DNA from: Pelobates cultripes
Taxonomy: Eukaryota; Chordata; Amphibia; Anura; Pelobatidae
Assembly: GCA_933207985.1 (NCBI GenBank)
Contig: OW240912.1
Location: 81,966,852 to 82,030,851, forward strand
DNA: 64,000 bases
Reading direction: 5' to 3'
Part shown: positions 1 to 11,224 of the stretch, piece by piece
How positions within the stretch are numbered: position 1 is the first letter of the stretch
How the letters are laid out: each line of letters starts with the position of its first letter
The notes under the pieces: model-generated
What the model was told of the DNA's origin: nothing
Databases searched by the model: none
What the model saw: the letters and a program-made list of their open reading frames with translations, nothing else
Program-made: the position numbers and the translations under genes

Positions 1-796
1 ACTGTTAAGGCCATGAAGAGTAAGCAAATAAACTTTGGTATACATAGAAGGAGAAAAGAAATGAGTCTAATTCAAGAATAGTTAAAAAGAATAGAGAGTA
101 TTGACCCAAAACAATAGTGAAAAAGAAAAGAAAAAAATGTAGAAGTAGGTAAGGGCCAGGACCTAGAAGCACTGGAAGACATGTTAACCTCTTAAGGAGC
201 AAGGTTGTTTTGAGATGCAACACATTTGTGACCAAGTCCTTTTTGGCATTTTTGATATATGCTCATTCTACCATAATTTCACCTTTTCTGTTTAACTGCA
301 CCCATACATGTTATATATCTTTTTTTTTTTTTTTTTTGAAGGGCTTTCTTTGATTCCCTATATGTATCCATAACACAATATAAAATAGGAATAAAATATA
401 AAAAAATTGAAAACAATTAAAAAACATTTTTCTCAGTTTTATATTAAATCATTTTTACACACCAAGTGCATTTAAAGTAACTAACTCAAAAATAGACTTG
501 CTAATTAACCCTGATTGTTAATTAATTTTTTAGAAGTTATAAAACAAGAGAGATTGATTTACCATTTAAAGCTATTCAAAACAGCTACACAAAAGTATAT
601 ACTTCTAGAAAGTACATACCCCAGGCTATATAACTAAGAGCATTTTATCATAAACCTAGGTGAAATTTTTTTAATAATTTGTGTTTTTTTCACACCTGTT
701 TTACAATGAGGAAAATCACAGACCAAATGTGTCCCACCCCATATTTGTATTATGCTCTATGAGCATTCTGTACTTTGTTATTATAGTATGTAGTAA
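1..796. other. AT-rich sequence, nothing recognised
   Basis: This stretch is AT-rich with a poly-T run near 320-337. The open frames are short and resemble no protein I know. I see no repeat boundary in it. Confidence 0.5.
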
Positions 797-802
797 GAGT
801 GA

Positions 803-1085
803 TGCACATTGTTCATCTATCAACCGGGGATCCCTAATTGTGGCTCCAGCTGACAGAGGGGACCCTCAGATATCAAAAAATATCTGGGGCTCCCTGGTTT
901 TACCTTGAAAAAGACTGAGGGCACATTCATAAATATTGTGCATGACCGCATTTAAAGGGCTATGTGCAGTTCTCACTTTGAGTGCTGCACATAGCTCATC
1001 TGTCAGTGTGGGGCCACTAACTGTGGTGGCAACTGACAGAGGGATCCCTCAGATAGCCAATGATATCTCGGGCTCCCTGGTACTA
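803..1085 (+). repeat. Diverged tandem pair of an unclassified dispersed repeat
   Basis: Two related blocks of about 100 bp, near 803-905 and 986-1085, share the order GCACAT, TTCATCT or CTCATCT, a CTGACAGAGGG motif, CCCTCAGATA and a GGCTCCCTGGT end. A third relative lies in inverted orientation at 52349-52413. The family was not identified. The short open frames over it carry no known domain. Confidence 0.55.
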
Positions 1086-1130
1086 GCAGGTACTTTTAAT
1101 GCATGGCAGTCTATTACAATGGCACTGTCA

Positions 1131-1879
1131 TGCCTTTCTCTTCCAGTTTTTCTTTCCTCATGTCCTTTGTAACTTAGAGGAACACCCCAGGTATATTGTG
1201 GGCGCCATAAACATTTTATCTAAACAAACGGTGCTTGCAGTCCCCTGGCATTTGCTTACTTTCAAAGGATAAACCATTTTTCAAACGGTTTAATACACAA
1301 TAAGTTTTTCCAGGTGCCTGTCTGCTACATCTCCTCTTGTGCTCGGGCTAATATGTAAGCATTTGCACGAGCAGCAAAGAAAAAGCATTGATATGGTGAG
1401 ACTATCAGCTTATGCTCTTACCATGTGAAGAGTAATCAAATATAGCAAAGTGTAAGGGTAAAATGCTGACTGTGCACAAAACTGCTGCAACTATCACCAT
1501 GTGTTACGTCACTTCACGCAGCACAAACACAGTGTCAACAAAAATCAAATTATAGATGAGAGCACACAGTACATAAATAAAATATGAACATTTAGGATTT
1601 GGATACAGTCTGAAAAACACAAATATAAAAACTGACCATAGAATAGTTTATTACATATTAATAAATAAAATCATGTAGTTATATAGTTATTAAACTCACA
1701 TGCTGCTGAACCAAATATAGCAGGCAGGCACACACTTTTCAGACCCCAATCAGATATCTCTAAGTATGTACATCAAGCATGTCAAAATGGATATATTTGT
1801 GGCCCATCTGCCCTGGGGCCACTTTGTGTTGTGCAAGGCACAAGAGCAGTGCTGGAACTGGAGGACGAGCGGATCATCT
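1131..1879. other. Unassigned AT-rich spacer
   Basis: No gene, terminal repeat or coding fragment was recognised between the tandem pair and the G-rich minisatellite. The last 80 bases turn G-rich and grade into the minisatellite. Confidence 0.4.
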
Positions 1880-2170
1880 TAAGGTAGGGGAAGAGGGGTT
1901 TGGGGGACCTTTCTGCGTAGTGTGTTAAATTGGGGAGGGGGACAATGTATTAATTTAAAGGAAGGAAGGGGGTGTTGTATTCATTTGAGGGAGGGAGCAA
2001 GCAGTGTATTAAATTGGGGGAGGAAGGGGGCCAGTGCATAAAATTGGGGAGGGCGTGCAGTGTGTTAATTTTAGAGAGGGAGGGGGCAGTGTATACATTT
2101 GGGAGAGGGAAGAGGACAGTGTATTAAATTGGGGGAGGGAATGGGGCAGTATATTAGAGTGGTGGGAGGG
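1880..2170. repeat. G-rich minisatellite, left part
   Basis: Irregular units of about 30-40 bp repeat the words CAGTGTATTAAATTGGGG and GGGAGGGGG with small changes. The same unit resumes at 3705, directly after the hAT element at 2171-3704. The array was therefore one block that was split by that insertion. Confidence 0.8.
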
Positions 2171-2434
2171 CAGGGCCGGACTGGCCCACCGGGATACCGG
2201 GAAATTTCCCGGTGGGCCGTCGGCACCTGGGGCCGGGCAGACAGCTGGCTCTTCTTGCGGCCGCAGGGGGAGCTGGCTGTTCTGTCTCTGCTCCCCCTCC
2301 CCAGCGCGCCGCTTAATGAGACCGGGGCTGGAATATGCCAAAAGAGTTCCCCCATGCGGCCGCAAGAAAGCCAGTTCCCCCATGCGGCCGCCATCAGAGC
2401 TACCCATGCCAGCACACAGGTAGCAATTATGTAT

Positions 2435-3062
2435 GTCAGTGTGAGTGTATGTGTGTGTGTGTCAGTCATGGTGTGTCTGTCTGTGTCATGGTGTGTGTGT
2501 GTCTGTCTGTGTCATGCAATGTGTGTCTGTGTCATTGTGTGTGTCTGTCTGTGTCATGGTGTGTGTGTCTCTGTCTGTCATGGTGTGTGCGTCTGTCTGT
2601 GTCATGCAATGTGTGTCTGTGTCATTGTGTGTGTGTGTGTCACGTAATGTGTGTCTGTCTGTGTCACGGTCTGTGTGTGTTTGTCATGGTGTGTGTGTCT
2701 GTATGTCATGGTGTCTGTGTCACGGTATGTGTGTGTCTGTGTCACGGTGTCTCTGTGTCATGGTGTGTGTGTGTCATGGTGTGTGTCTGTCTGTGTCATG
2801 TAATGTGTGTCTGTTTCACAGTGTGTGTGTCTGTGTCACAGTCTGTCTGTGTTATGGTGTGTGTGTCTGTCATGGTATGTGTGTGTGTCTGTCATGGTGT
2901 GTGTGTGTCTGTCTGTGTCATGGTGTGTCTTTGTTTCTGTCTGTGTCATGGTGTGTGTGTGTGTTTCTGTCTGTCACGGTGTGTGTGTGTGTGTCTGTGT
3001 CACGGTCTGTCTGTGTCATGGTGTGTCTGTCATGGTATGTGTGTGTGTATATGTGTGTTTTT
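2435..3062 (+). repeat. TGTGTCTG-type microsatellite inside the hAT element
   Basis: About 630 bp of imperfect repeats are built from TGTGTG, TCTGTCTG and the interruption TCATGG or TCACGG. The block is confined to the hAT element. Long open frames rich in Cys, Val and Ser in all three forward frames come from this composition and are not genes. Confidence 0.9.
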
Positions 3063-3119
3063 ACTCACCTTTTTTTTCCCCCACGTCGTGCTGGTCTCCC
3101 CTCGACTGGCCCTGCCTCT

Positions 3120-3300
3120 ACGGCTGAGATCATCAAGCTTTATGATCTCAGCCAATCCGCACTGACACAGGAAGCACCACTAGTGACCGTCTGAGTGTCT
3201 GTCACTAGGAAGCAATGTAAACACTGCCTTTTCTCTAAAAAGTCAATGTTTACATTGAAAAGCCTGCAGGGACAGGCTATAGACACCAGAGCCACTACAT
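3120..3300 (+). repeat. Hairpin-containing MITE fragment within the hAT element
   Basis: GGCTGAGATCAT and ATGATCTCAGCC form an inverted pair around a short loop near 3122-3153. AAACACTGCCTTTTCTCT and nearby words match the TTAA-flanked MITE at 35818-36405. The fragment is probably an older repeat carried along in the hAT element. Confidence 0.5.
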
Positions 3301-3704
3301 TAAGCTGTGTGTGTGTGCACGCCTGGTAGTGAGTAGGCTTGCTTGTGTGTGTGTGTGTGTGTCTGCTACGGAGTGAGCTTGTGTTTTTATGTCAATGACC
3401 TTATGTATATCAGTGAGATTGTTTGTCTATGAGGCTGTGTATCAATCAGCTTGTGTCAGTGAGATTGTCTGTGTCTGCATGTGAGTATGCTTACTGTATA
3501 ATTAAAAATTTTACTGTGAAAGGACCAATATTTTATATTGGAAAAAGCAAAATATATATATATATCTATATATCTATATCTATATATAAATATCAATCAT
3601 CTATAGCTTTACATATTACATGCGACAATATATGGCGCAATGACTTATGGGGCTGGCATAGATTTTTTTTCCAGGGCTGCTTTGGAATCCCCAGTCCGGC
3701 CCTG

Positions 3705-4085
3705 TGGGAGGGGGAGGGAGTGTATTAGAGTGGTGGTGGGGGGCAGTGTGCTAAGTTATGGGGAGGGCAGGGTGTTAATTTGGGGAAGGGAGGGGGCAGT
3801 GTATTAAAGTGGTGGGAGGGGAGGAAGTGTGTTGAATTGGGGGGAGGGCAGTGTATTAATTTGGGGAGGGAGGGGGAAGTGTATTAAATTAGAGTGCTGG
3901 GAGAAGGGGCAGTGTATTCAATTAGAGTGGAGGAAGGAGGGGCAGTGTATTAGATTAAGGGGTAGTGTATTCGATTGAGTGGAGGTGGCAGTGTATTAGA
4001 GTGGAACAAGGGGGGGCGGTGTATTGGATTTGTGGGCAGTGTATCAGAATGGGGGTAGGGGTTGTGTGTTAAAGTGGGTCTGCAT
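3705..4085. repeat. G-rich minisatellite, right part
   Basis: This continues the array of 1880-2170 with units such as GGGGGCAGTGTATTAAAGTGG. It begins with the right copy of the hAT target duplication. Confidence 0.8.
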
Positions 4086-4235
4086 GGAGGCGCTGAACGC
4101 TCCCCATAGAGATGCTGATTGGCCACGCAACTTTTTGTCACACATGCACAATAGCCTCCCAATGCTTTCCTAATAGCATTGAATTGGCTGAGATCATCAA
4201 GTTTGATGATCTCAGCCAAAGTGAAGAACACACTC
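4086..4235 (+). repeat. MITE-like fragment with a perfect 17-bp hairpin
   Basis: TTGGCTGAGATCATCAA at 4184-4200 and its exact reverse complement at 4203-4219 are separated by two bases. GATGCTGATTGGCC upstream also occurs in the MITE at 35818-36405. It is a fragment of a related family, without visible ends. Confidence 0.55.
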
Positions 4236-4261
4236 ATAGGACTTCAAAATCAACACGATAA

Positions 4262-4450
4262 CATTTGTTTTTTTTTACAGCTGTGCAACAGCATACATTC
4301 ACCATTTCAGTCCCATTACCAAGCTTTTCTTAATATGTCAAGGTAGTTGGACTGAAACATTGGTTATATGCAAATGCACGTCTCCTTAAAATAAATTTGC
4401 TCTTTTGTTTACTTTGAAGCCATATGAGCGTGAGGATGTCCAGTGTCAGT
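4262..4450 (+). repeat. Dispersed repeat shared with 59290-59500
   Basis: The order TTTCAGTCCCATTAC, a CTGAAACA motif, a TGCACGTCT motif, AAAATAAA and GAAGCC is common to this block and to 59350-59500, where it precedes the right end of an hAT element. Class is uncertain; it may be the 3' part of a non-autonomous hAT family or a SINE-like unit. Confidence 0.45.
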
Positions 4451-4584
4451 TAGGCAACTTTTTAATACTGTACTTTTTAAAATAAACCTACGTTTCTATG
4501 AAAACTGAAGTTTTAGATTTTTTGCGGCCCACATAAACTTAAACCTTGTTTATTTAGCCTGTGTTAACCTTTGAGTTTGACATG

Positions 4585-5157
4585 ATTAGTGTAGTTAGTA
4601 TGAGCCCTGTCTGGCCTTCAGCCCAGGAGGGCAGGTATGTCAGGTGGCTTGGGCTTGTGATTTCCATGAGGCAGCCTTCCCGACCCCTGATTCCAGCTAC
4701 TCTGGTCTTTTCCCGGCAGTAGAGAATGGTCTGATCCGGGCAGCGTCAGGTTTCACAGCCCAGAAGTAGTTGACTCTGCCATTTTCAGCTGTTAAGTCAT
4801 GTCTCCTTCGTATGTGGGATCGATCCTGCATGTCAAGAGCGGAGTTGTGCCAGTTAGTCCAGTTGGGACCATGATATGAGTGAGGTGGGTCTGTTCAGAT
4901 TACTTTAGAGCAGGGAGAGCGCCGCCTCTCTCCAACTCAGTTGCTTGCAGGCCACAAGATGACACTACGGGCCCACGACTTTCAAGCTTCACAATCGAGG
5001 GATCTCTGGGTTCACCAAAGTGCCCTCATGCAGTAAGCATACGATAGGGTTGATTACAATGCAGGGATCGGGATTATACCAGGGAGACCGTGCAAGAGGG
5101 ACAGGAAGCCGCTCAGCACGCATCCTGTTGGCTTGGCAGTCAGACTCCGCCCCCCAT
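4585..5157 (-). mobile_element. Probable 5' end of an L1/Tx1-like LINE (5' UTR only)
   Basis: Read on the minus strand, this block starts with a GGGGGGCGGAGTCTGAC motif at about 5157. It resembles in position and style the GGGGGGCGGGTCTAGC start at about 7699, which leads into an L1-like ORF1. The DNA downstream is GC-richer than its surroundings and non-coding. The piece stops before any ORF1. The assignment rests on the shared 5' motif and is tentative. Confidence 0.4.
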
Positions 5158-6868
5158 TAAATTTTTATTAGAAAGATTAAACATTTGTATTTCCACCTCG
5201 TTCTTCCTCTATTTCCCCCTCCTATAGTTCTCTGGTCCTTTTGATTAGGGTGTTCATTATTTTCTTTCTTAGGTTTCTCCTTATTTTCTTCTGACATAAA
5301 AAAAATTCCTCTTCATGTATATCCCGTAATTTTTCAAAATGGCGACACAAAGGATTCTCTTCCCAAACTGGGACATTAGTTTATTTCTCTGTCTCTTTTT
5401 TTAACTTTAATCCTCTTTTTCTTTGTTTACAGTTCTCTCTTTGGGGTAATGTTTGTGTTCTTTCTAAGATTTGATGTTTTTTCCACTTTTTTTCCCTTAC
5501 ATTTTCTCTCCTCTTTCCTAATTCTTTTATTTCTTTATTTTCAATATCTTTAACTGCACCTTGGTTTTTGACAACATTCTTAGGAATAGGAATAATCCTC
5601 CAGATCCCATATCCATATTACCTGAATTTATTTAGCGGTTACTTTTTTATTTATTTTTTATTCACTTTTTTGTTGAATGTAATATGCTTCAAACAATATA
5701 AAGCGTACAGAAATAAATCAGTCATCCCAAAAGTGGGATAACCTGGACATGTAATATGCATACATTCCATATTTTGCAGAAGAAAAGACTCACTTGAATC
5801 TAAACATAGTGGAGCTAAATAAGTTATTCATCAAAGCCACTCATATGTACAATAAATATTAGCTAAACCATCCTGCCAGAACACAACTTAAAATAAAAAG
5901 AGTAAGAAAAAAAAAGGGAACTCCAGTTGACATAGGTAAAAGATTCGACACATGTTGTGGGATGCTTATTTAGTATATTCCACACAGCGGAGGTATGCAA
6001 TACTGGAGGCCACAAGCTTAATCACTACGAAAATGGTATGACAGCATTATAGTATTATACTATTAAGCCATCAGGCAGGATATCGGAAATATATATATAT
6101 ATATATAATGAAAAAGAGGCCAATAAGTCTGCTGAGAAAAACATAATGAAAATGCTGATGAAATTAATGAAATTAAAATTGCTGAGAAAAGTAGACCATA
6201 ATTTGTCATGCCTCAAGAGCGTGTGAGTACCTCTAACCAAGGGGGCAGCAGGAGGGGAAGGTGAAATACTTAAAGAGCTCCCTGTGCTTACAAACGCTTA
6301 TTTCAAAAATACGGAAAAAAAAACATAAAAGCTTTAAAGAAAAACACAAACTAGAGCCAAAACAGCTCAGTAACACCTTGTAGTGGTTCAGTGGTTAGTC
6401 TAACTATAATGAGAACGGTTAATAAAAGCATTATGTCAGTGATCGCAAAACAGAGCTATCACACCTAGTTCACACTTAGGTCATATCCTAATTAAGGGTC
6501 ACAGATCTTGTGGTTTTTTTCACGGCTTCCAAGTGCTGAGATGAAAGCAGGGACTTCTGCTGGAGATGTTGCTTTGTATGTCTCCCCCTTCTTCGAGACC
6601 AGCAGTATATGGGACACAGACCACCGATATGCTATTAACTTCCTTGCAATGGACTACATTGCTTTTTGCCACAGCAGTGTGGAGCAGTTGTTATCTTGGA
6701 AGAAAGTACGAAGATGCGTTTCAAAGTCCAGAGATACCTTTTCCTGGAGAATTTTCATAAACCTTTGTTTTTATGCATAAGATTTACATCTGCGTATAAT
6801 GTCCCTTGGGAAGGCTGCTGGAGATGAGGAAACCTAGTAATCTGATAGGCGCCATCCAGTGAAATTAA
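5158..6868. other. AT-rich stretch between L1-like pieces
   Basis: T-rich tracts (5160-5560), an (AT)n microsatellite (about 6092-6108) and unremarkable DNA lie here. A 90-codon open frame at 6508-6780 has no domain I recognise. No element boundary was found. Confidence 0.4.
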
Positions 6869-7394
6869 TTATGCTTGTTTGTTGGGTAACACAGATGCTA
6901 TCAGCCGTCTGAGGAAATGTGGAAGTTCCTCTCGGACCACTGCGTCTGATATCTCTCTGATGTTCTGTCTTTGACTCCTATCATGCAGGGTGTCAAATCT
7001 GAGAGTCAGGAGAGGGTGTGAGACTTGTAACTGCTGCACAGTTTCTCCCAATGCTGAAAGGCCCTTTTTAAGATCAGCCACATTCTCTTCAGTAGCTTGG
7101 ATGCAAGCCATGACCACACAGACTTTAGTTCTCACCAAGCAACATCAGTCACAAAATTGGTTATATTTTTTAAGTGCTAGGTGCTGACCCTTTGATCTCA
7201 CTGGGTGCAGCAGAGTTGGAAGGGTTAGTCCCGCTTAATCTTTCATCCATTAGACCATCTTCTTCATCTAATGCATCAGTGTAGGACGCCATTAAAGAGG
7301 GATCTGCCTCCCTTGATATGTTTTTGAGACGTTTACCAATGTCTTTAGCCTCCTGTGGTGGTGCTACCTGCGCCTTCTGAGTCCTCCGACCCAT
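6869..7394 (-). pseudogene. L1/Tx1-like LINE ORF1 fragment
   Basis: ORF1 proteins of L1-type LINEs are RNA-binding chaperones with a coiled coil, an RRM and a C-terminal domain. Here the start Met lies at 7394 in a Lys/Gln-rich N-terminus beginning MGRRTQKAQ. After a frame break near 7140-7170, a heptad-rich segment follows (EENVADLKKGLSALGETV), then DRSQRQNIREI and ELPHFLRRL. The last two match the beginning of the ORF1 RRM region in amphibian and fish L1 relatives. The frame ends at 6869, before the C-terminal domain. Upstream on the minus strand, 7395 to about 7699 looks like the 5' UTR, starting with a G-run. Losing the 3' rather than the 5' part is unusual for a LINE and suggests later deletion. 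Family-level call is solid; clade is tentative. Confidence 0.7.
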
Positions 7395-7699
7395 CTCTGC
7401 AATGGTAGGAGCACTTTTGTAGGAAGGTGAGTACTTCAGTCCGCAAGGATTCTGGCATGTCTCGTCACCTCCTGCAGGCTTTCAGGCCTAATGCGCCATT
7501 GGACTTTGTGGGGCAATTTGACTTACAAACCACAGAAAAAGAGCATCAGCTCATTCTGCAGGAATTCCCCTAATGATGGCTAGCACTACTGGGTGTTATT
7601 TTGGGCTATCATTCCCATGATGAGCCAAATCAAGAGTTTCGGCCTTGGAGCTGCTCAATATGGCATCTGAGCTGTAGCAGCGCTAGACCCGCCCCCCAG
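7395..7699 (-). mobile_element. L1-like 5' UTR upstream of the ORF1 fragment
   Basis: This minus-strand non-coding leader is about 300 bp, begins with a GGGGGGCGGG run at about 7699 and runs into the ORF1 Met at 7394. The G-rich start resembles that at 5157. A target duplication could not be tested because the 3' end is missing. Confidence 0.5.
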
Positions 7700-8396
7700 C
7701 TGTTACTTTTTGTTAAAATCATGTTGGAAAGTGTTTTTAATTATTTTTTTAACTTATATTCCATTTTTTAGTATATCCTTGTTTACATAAGACATTGGAG
7801 CACAATTAATTTATTTCCTTATTTTATGGTGACTAGAACATAATATGTAATTTTATATTATTTATTAAAAGTTAAACAATCATTACTGTTCCTTTAAACC
7901 TATTGTGTTCTTTTCTATTTCTTTTCCCTTCTCTTTTGGGTACTTTTATTTATTGTCAGTATTAATTGGTGCGAATAGAATTATTTCCTTATGCGATATA
8001 CACAGATGGAAATAATATTTGTTTTTTTTATTATCTCCCTGTTTTCCATATCTCTGTTTTTTATTGAATAGTGTTTTCAATTCACTTTTTTTCTTTGTTT
8101 TTTTTATTTCCATACTGGCAGAACAAATTGTTACAGTTAGGAAACCTGCTTTTAATAAATGTTATTTGTCCTTTTTGGAATCAATATATACTTACCTAAT
8201 TCCAGACAATTTTTTTTACCTTTTTTTTTTTTTTATAATTCTTTATTTTTGTAATGCATATATCAAACATTATGGGTAGTCGTCATTAGAAGGCATTGAA
8301 AACAGAAAGGTTAATAATGGTATCACATGACAGAGTACATACATTATTTTTTATATAACATCAAGCAATCTGTGCCCTATGCAACTCGGAAGGGGG
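7700..8396. other. AT-rich spacer
   Basis: Poly-T and AT-rich DNA with no recognisable element. It ends with the left GGGGG flank (8392-8396) of the solo LTR. Confidence 0.4.
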
Positions 8397-9491
8397 TGTA
8401 ACGGCTACCCAGGTACTAAGGGGGTATCAGCCGTTGGAGACGTCCTTTTCCTGGCAAGCTGCTGTATAGTAATGGAGTTACTTATTCCCATCCACGAGAT
8501 CCAAGAGTAGAGTCATGCATAGCTGTAGATGAGGCTACGTTTTGAAGGGTCAAGCAGAACTGGCTTTTATTGACAGGGATTCTCCTTTTATGCAATTCTG
8601 CCCTTGGGAGGGCGACACCTACATAATTAGTACAGTAACCAATAACAAACATGGTCCATCCCACACGTCTCCTCCCCTCAGATAAACAGTTAACATAATT
8701 AACACACACACATTTTTACCCTAGTTTTGGATGTACCCCAAGTACTTGGGGTACACCCTTAAATCCAGTATCCCCAGATAACCCTCATCTAGGGGAACAA
8801 CATATTAAAAAATCATCCTATTCGGTTAAAGTGTTCGGGAGTTATGGGACTTTAAAGTTTTGACCGACCGCATAGGCACACTAGCCGAAAATAGTTCCAT
8901 AAGTTTTGGCCTTGCGGTCGGTCCTCGTTCGTGCAGTGAAAAGGCACGAAAATCCTGCCATCCGTGCATATCTTGCTGGTCGCTGGAATCCCTGTATGTA
9001 ATATATCCTATCTACCGAACGGCAGAGCGTTCGGTAGTTTCAGCACGAATTTACGGTGTTATGGAGGTTTCAGCGGTGTTCGCCTACTCGAGTGTCTAAT
9101 TTTAGTTCCAGACACTCGACGGCAAATCACCGCTGTTCGTGCGTTAAGATGGCCGCGAACACGTGCAAAAGTCCCGAAATGGCGGCCACCTAAGATCTGA
9201 AACAAAGGATTTGTGCATTTCTCATACTCTCTTCTCGAATGGTATATCCCGGTCTGGGAGGTAAAATACCACATAATTGTATAGCAGGGTGGTCCGGTGT
9301 TCGGTAGTTTGTATTCGTATTTGTGCCTGCTGAGTCCCTACTGCATGGATTGCACAAATAGACGAATACTGGCAACAAAAGTCCCGAACTGTGCTACAAT
9401 AATCCACGTAAACCAGGGAAGCATTTTTCCTTGTATCATTAGTCTCGGTTAGTGCTAAATATTTCCAGGCAGAAAGTAAAGTTCTGTTACA
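8397..9491 (-). mobile_element. Solo LTR, 1095 bp, retrovirus-type, with 5-bp target duplication
   Basis: On the minus strand the unit starts TGTAACAGAAC at 9491 and ends GCCGTTACA at 8397, with TG and CA termini. GGGGG flanks both sides (8392-8396, 9492-9496), as expected for a 5-bp duplication, although a G-run is weak evidence alone. A minus-strand TATA-like box (GCATAAAAGG, near 8583-8592) is followed by CAATAAAAG and CTGCTTGACCCTTCAAAA. That last word closely matches CGCTTGACCCTCAAAA in the solo LTR at 22799-24032. The U3 holds many TTCGG/CCGAA words. No internal region adjoins it, so it is read as solo. Confidence 0.7.
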
Positions 9492-9881
9492 GGGGGAATG
9501 ATAGGTTTAAGTCGGTGTGTTTTAGTGACACTCTGGGGGGCCTAGGGATGGGAGCGTTATATGCGAGAGGTGTCAAGCTATGGGAGTAAAATGAAAACGT
9601 TGCACAATATAGCTTAAACCATCAGATGTAGTCATATGGGAAAGGCTACATGCACAACTGACTACGGCTGTATGATATGAGATGATTGGTGACCTATTGC
9701 TAGTACCATGCTAAAAATAAACAAAATATTTGTGGTGAAGGCAACTAGTAGCCAACTATGCCTTTGTTGATAATACCCCTAACCTACGAGGTCATGGGGG
9801 GGGGGAGTATATCTCACCGATTAAAATAGCATTTGCATTTATTCTATCGCCTATCTAGGCCCATGTGTGGCAAGGCTCAGC
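9492..9881. other. Unassigned spacer
   Basis: The first 5 bases are the right flank of the solo LTR. No coding trace or repeat was recognised, apart from a G-run near 9797-9806. Confidence 0.35.
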
Positions 9882-10942
9882 CTACCTTTGCGACACAGCC
9901 ACAATCAAAATAAAAGTGATAAAGGGTAAACTCAAAATAAAAACAGGTACACTTTGTAATAAGTATGGGCCACTGCTCGGTTCTCGGTTCTTGTGCCTCC
10001 TGCGTTGATAGGAGTGGTAGGCATTTTCAGGATAGTCAGTTAATGTCATCCTGGAGCCTCCCTTTCTTGGAACAAAGGACACAATTGTGACTGGGTCCCA
10101 AGTCCTGACTGGAGCCTGTGTCTCTAGGATCAAGTCCGGTATCGGCAGTCCCAGTGCCTCATAGAAAGCATGCAAGTTGACAAGTGAGCAGAGTGTGCCC
10201 ATTGCAGCTTACCACCAAGGAGCCAGGGGTCCCCTTACCGATAGGGCACACCAACGAAACGTAGGTGAGTTGTGAGAGGCCCCATTGATCTGCGCCACTG
10301 TAGGGCTGTTCTGGTAAGATCCTGAAAGATGCATAGGTGGTAGTTTTCAAAGGAAAATAGTGTTTTGCCTCGTAAGCACACAATAACGTCCCGTGTTTTA
10401 GAGGGTTTAACCGTGTTAGTAAGTTGGTAGATACCCTCCAAAGTGATCTTTCTGGCCACCGCAGGTGGTAAAATGGAGGCCAGCAACCTCCAAATGTAGT
10501 GAGGTAGCTCTTCAGCCACAATTGCAGCCGGGATTCCACGGATCCTTAGGGTGTTGCGGCGTTGTTAGTCTTCAATGGATGTCAGTCTCAGGGACAAGGC
10601 ATGTTGATGAGTGTGGACTGAGACACCTAGGTTGTACACTTTAATCTGTATGTCCTATATGTCCCCCTCTAATGCCTTGATTCAGTCTTTGTGGGCCTGA
10701 ATCTCTTTCCTGATGAACACCAGGTCCGTCGCCATCATTTTGTGTAGTTCAGAGAGGACGATTTTGAGGTCTCCCTTCATTGTTGGAGCCAAGCTGTCTG
10801 TTAGATGCAGGCTCAGATTTTGCTCAGGTTCAGGGGCTGGCAAGACCTCCTGGTCTTTGCTCTCCCCTGCAGGGGTAGTCTCTGCTGGAGGATGTTGAGC
10901 CTCCGCCATGGGGTTCTTTGATGCGGTAGATCTTTGGAGCAT
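9882..10942 (-). pseudogene. L1/Tx1-like LINE ORF1 relic
   Basis: The ORF1 protein is the RNA-binding chaperone of L1-type LINEs. The minus-strand order is an acidic, Ser/Pro-rich N-terminus (10682-10942), then EELPHYIWRLLASILPP, the linker and RRM-type region (10235-10519) with a PLTTHLRFVGVPYR motif. A C-terminal part (about 9960-10202) contains HAFYEALGLPIPD and APVRTWDP. These match the order seen in amphibian L1-like ORF1 proteins. At least two frame changes (near 10210-10235 and 10520-10680) break it. A further N-terminal stretch in another frame reaches about 11015. No ORF2 follows downstream. It is a second, more complete ORF1 than the one at 6869-7394. Confidence 0.75.
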
Positions 10943-11224
10943 TGTTCCGATATCTCTGTTGGGCTTTTGCGTCCATTACATTGTATACAAGTTTAAATAA
11001 AAAGTATACAAACATAGCCAGGATTCAGCTGTAAGCATTTGCAACACTTACAACAATCAAGTAACATACATTCATATAAAATGTAAGTTACTTAGCCAGT
11101 CAATGGAATGACAGGAATGAATAAGTAGATAACTCCCTAATTCCTTAACTCCCTAATTCCCATTAGGGAGCTATATACTAAAAGGCTGAAAGACCTAAAT
11201 TGGTAAAGATTACTTAGTATTAGT

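Larger units (their letters stand above)
2171..3704 (+). mobile_element. Complete non-autonomous hAT-type DNA transposon with 8-bp target duplication
   Basis: The left end CAGGGCCGGACTGG (2171-2184) is the exact reverse complement of the right end (3691-3704). The flanks TGGGAGGG at 2163-2170 and 3705-3712 are an identical 8-bp target duplication, the length typical of hAT transposases. CAGGG-type ends are also usual for that superfamily. Inside are a GC-rich part with NotI-like inverted motifs (2250-2400), a long TG-rich microsatellite (2435-3060), a hairpin block shared with other repeats (about 3120-3300) and AT-rich DNA. No transposase is encoded; open frames across the microsatellite are compositional. 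Related ends occur at 19720 and 59625. Confidence 0.9.

Noticed and set aside
2335..3194. Long Cys/Val/Ser-rich open frames in three forward frames
   Set aside because: They translate a TGTGTCTG-type microsatellite; parallel frames give the same composition and no domain.
6508..6780. ORF of 90 codons as a possible host exon
   Set aside because: No recognisable motif and no convincing splice or start context.
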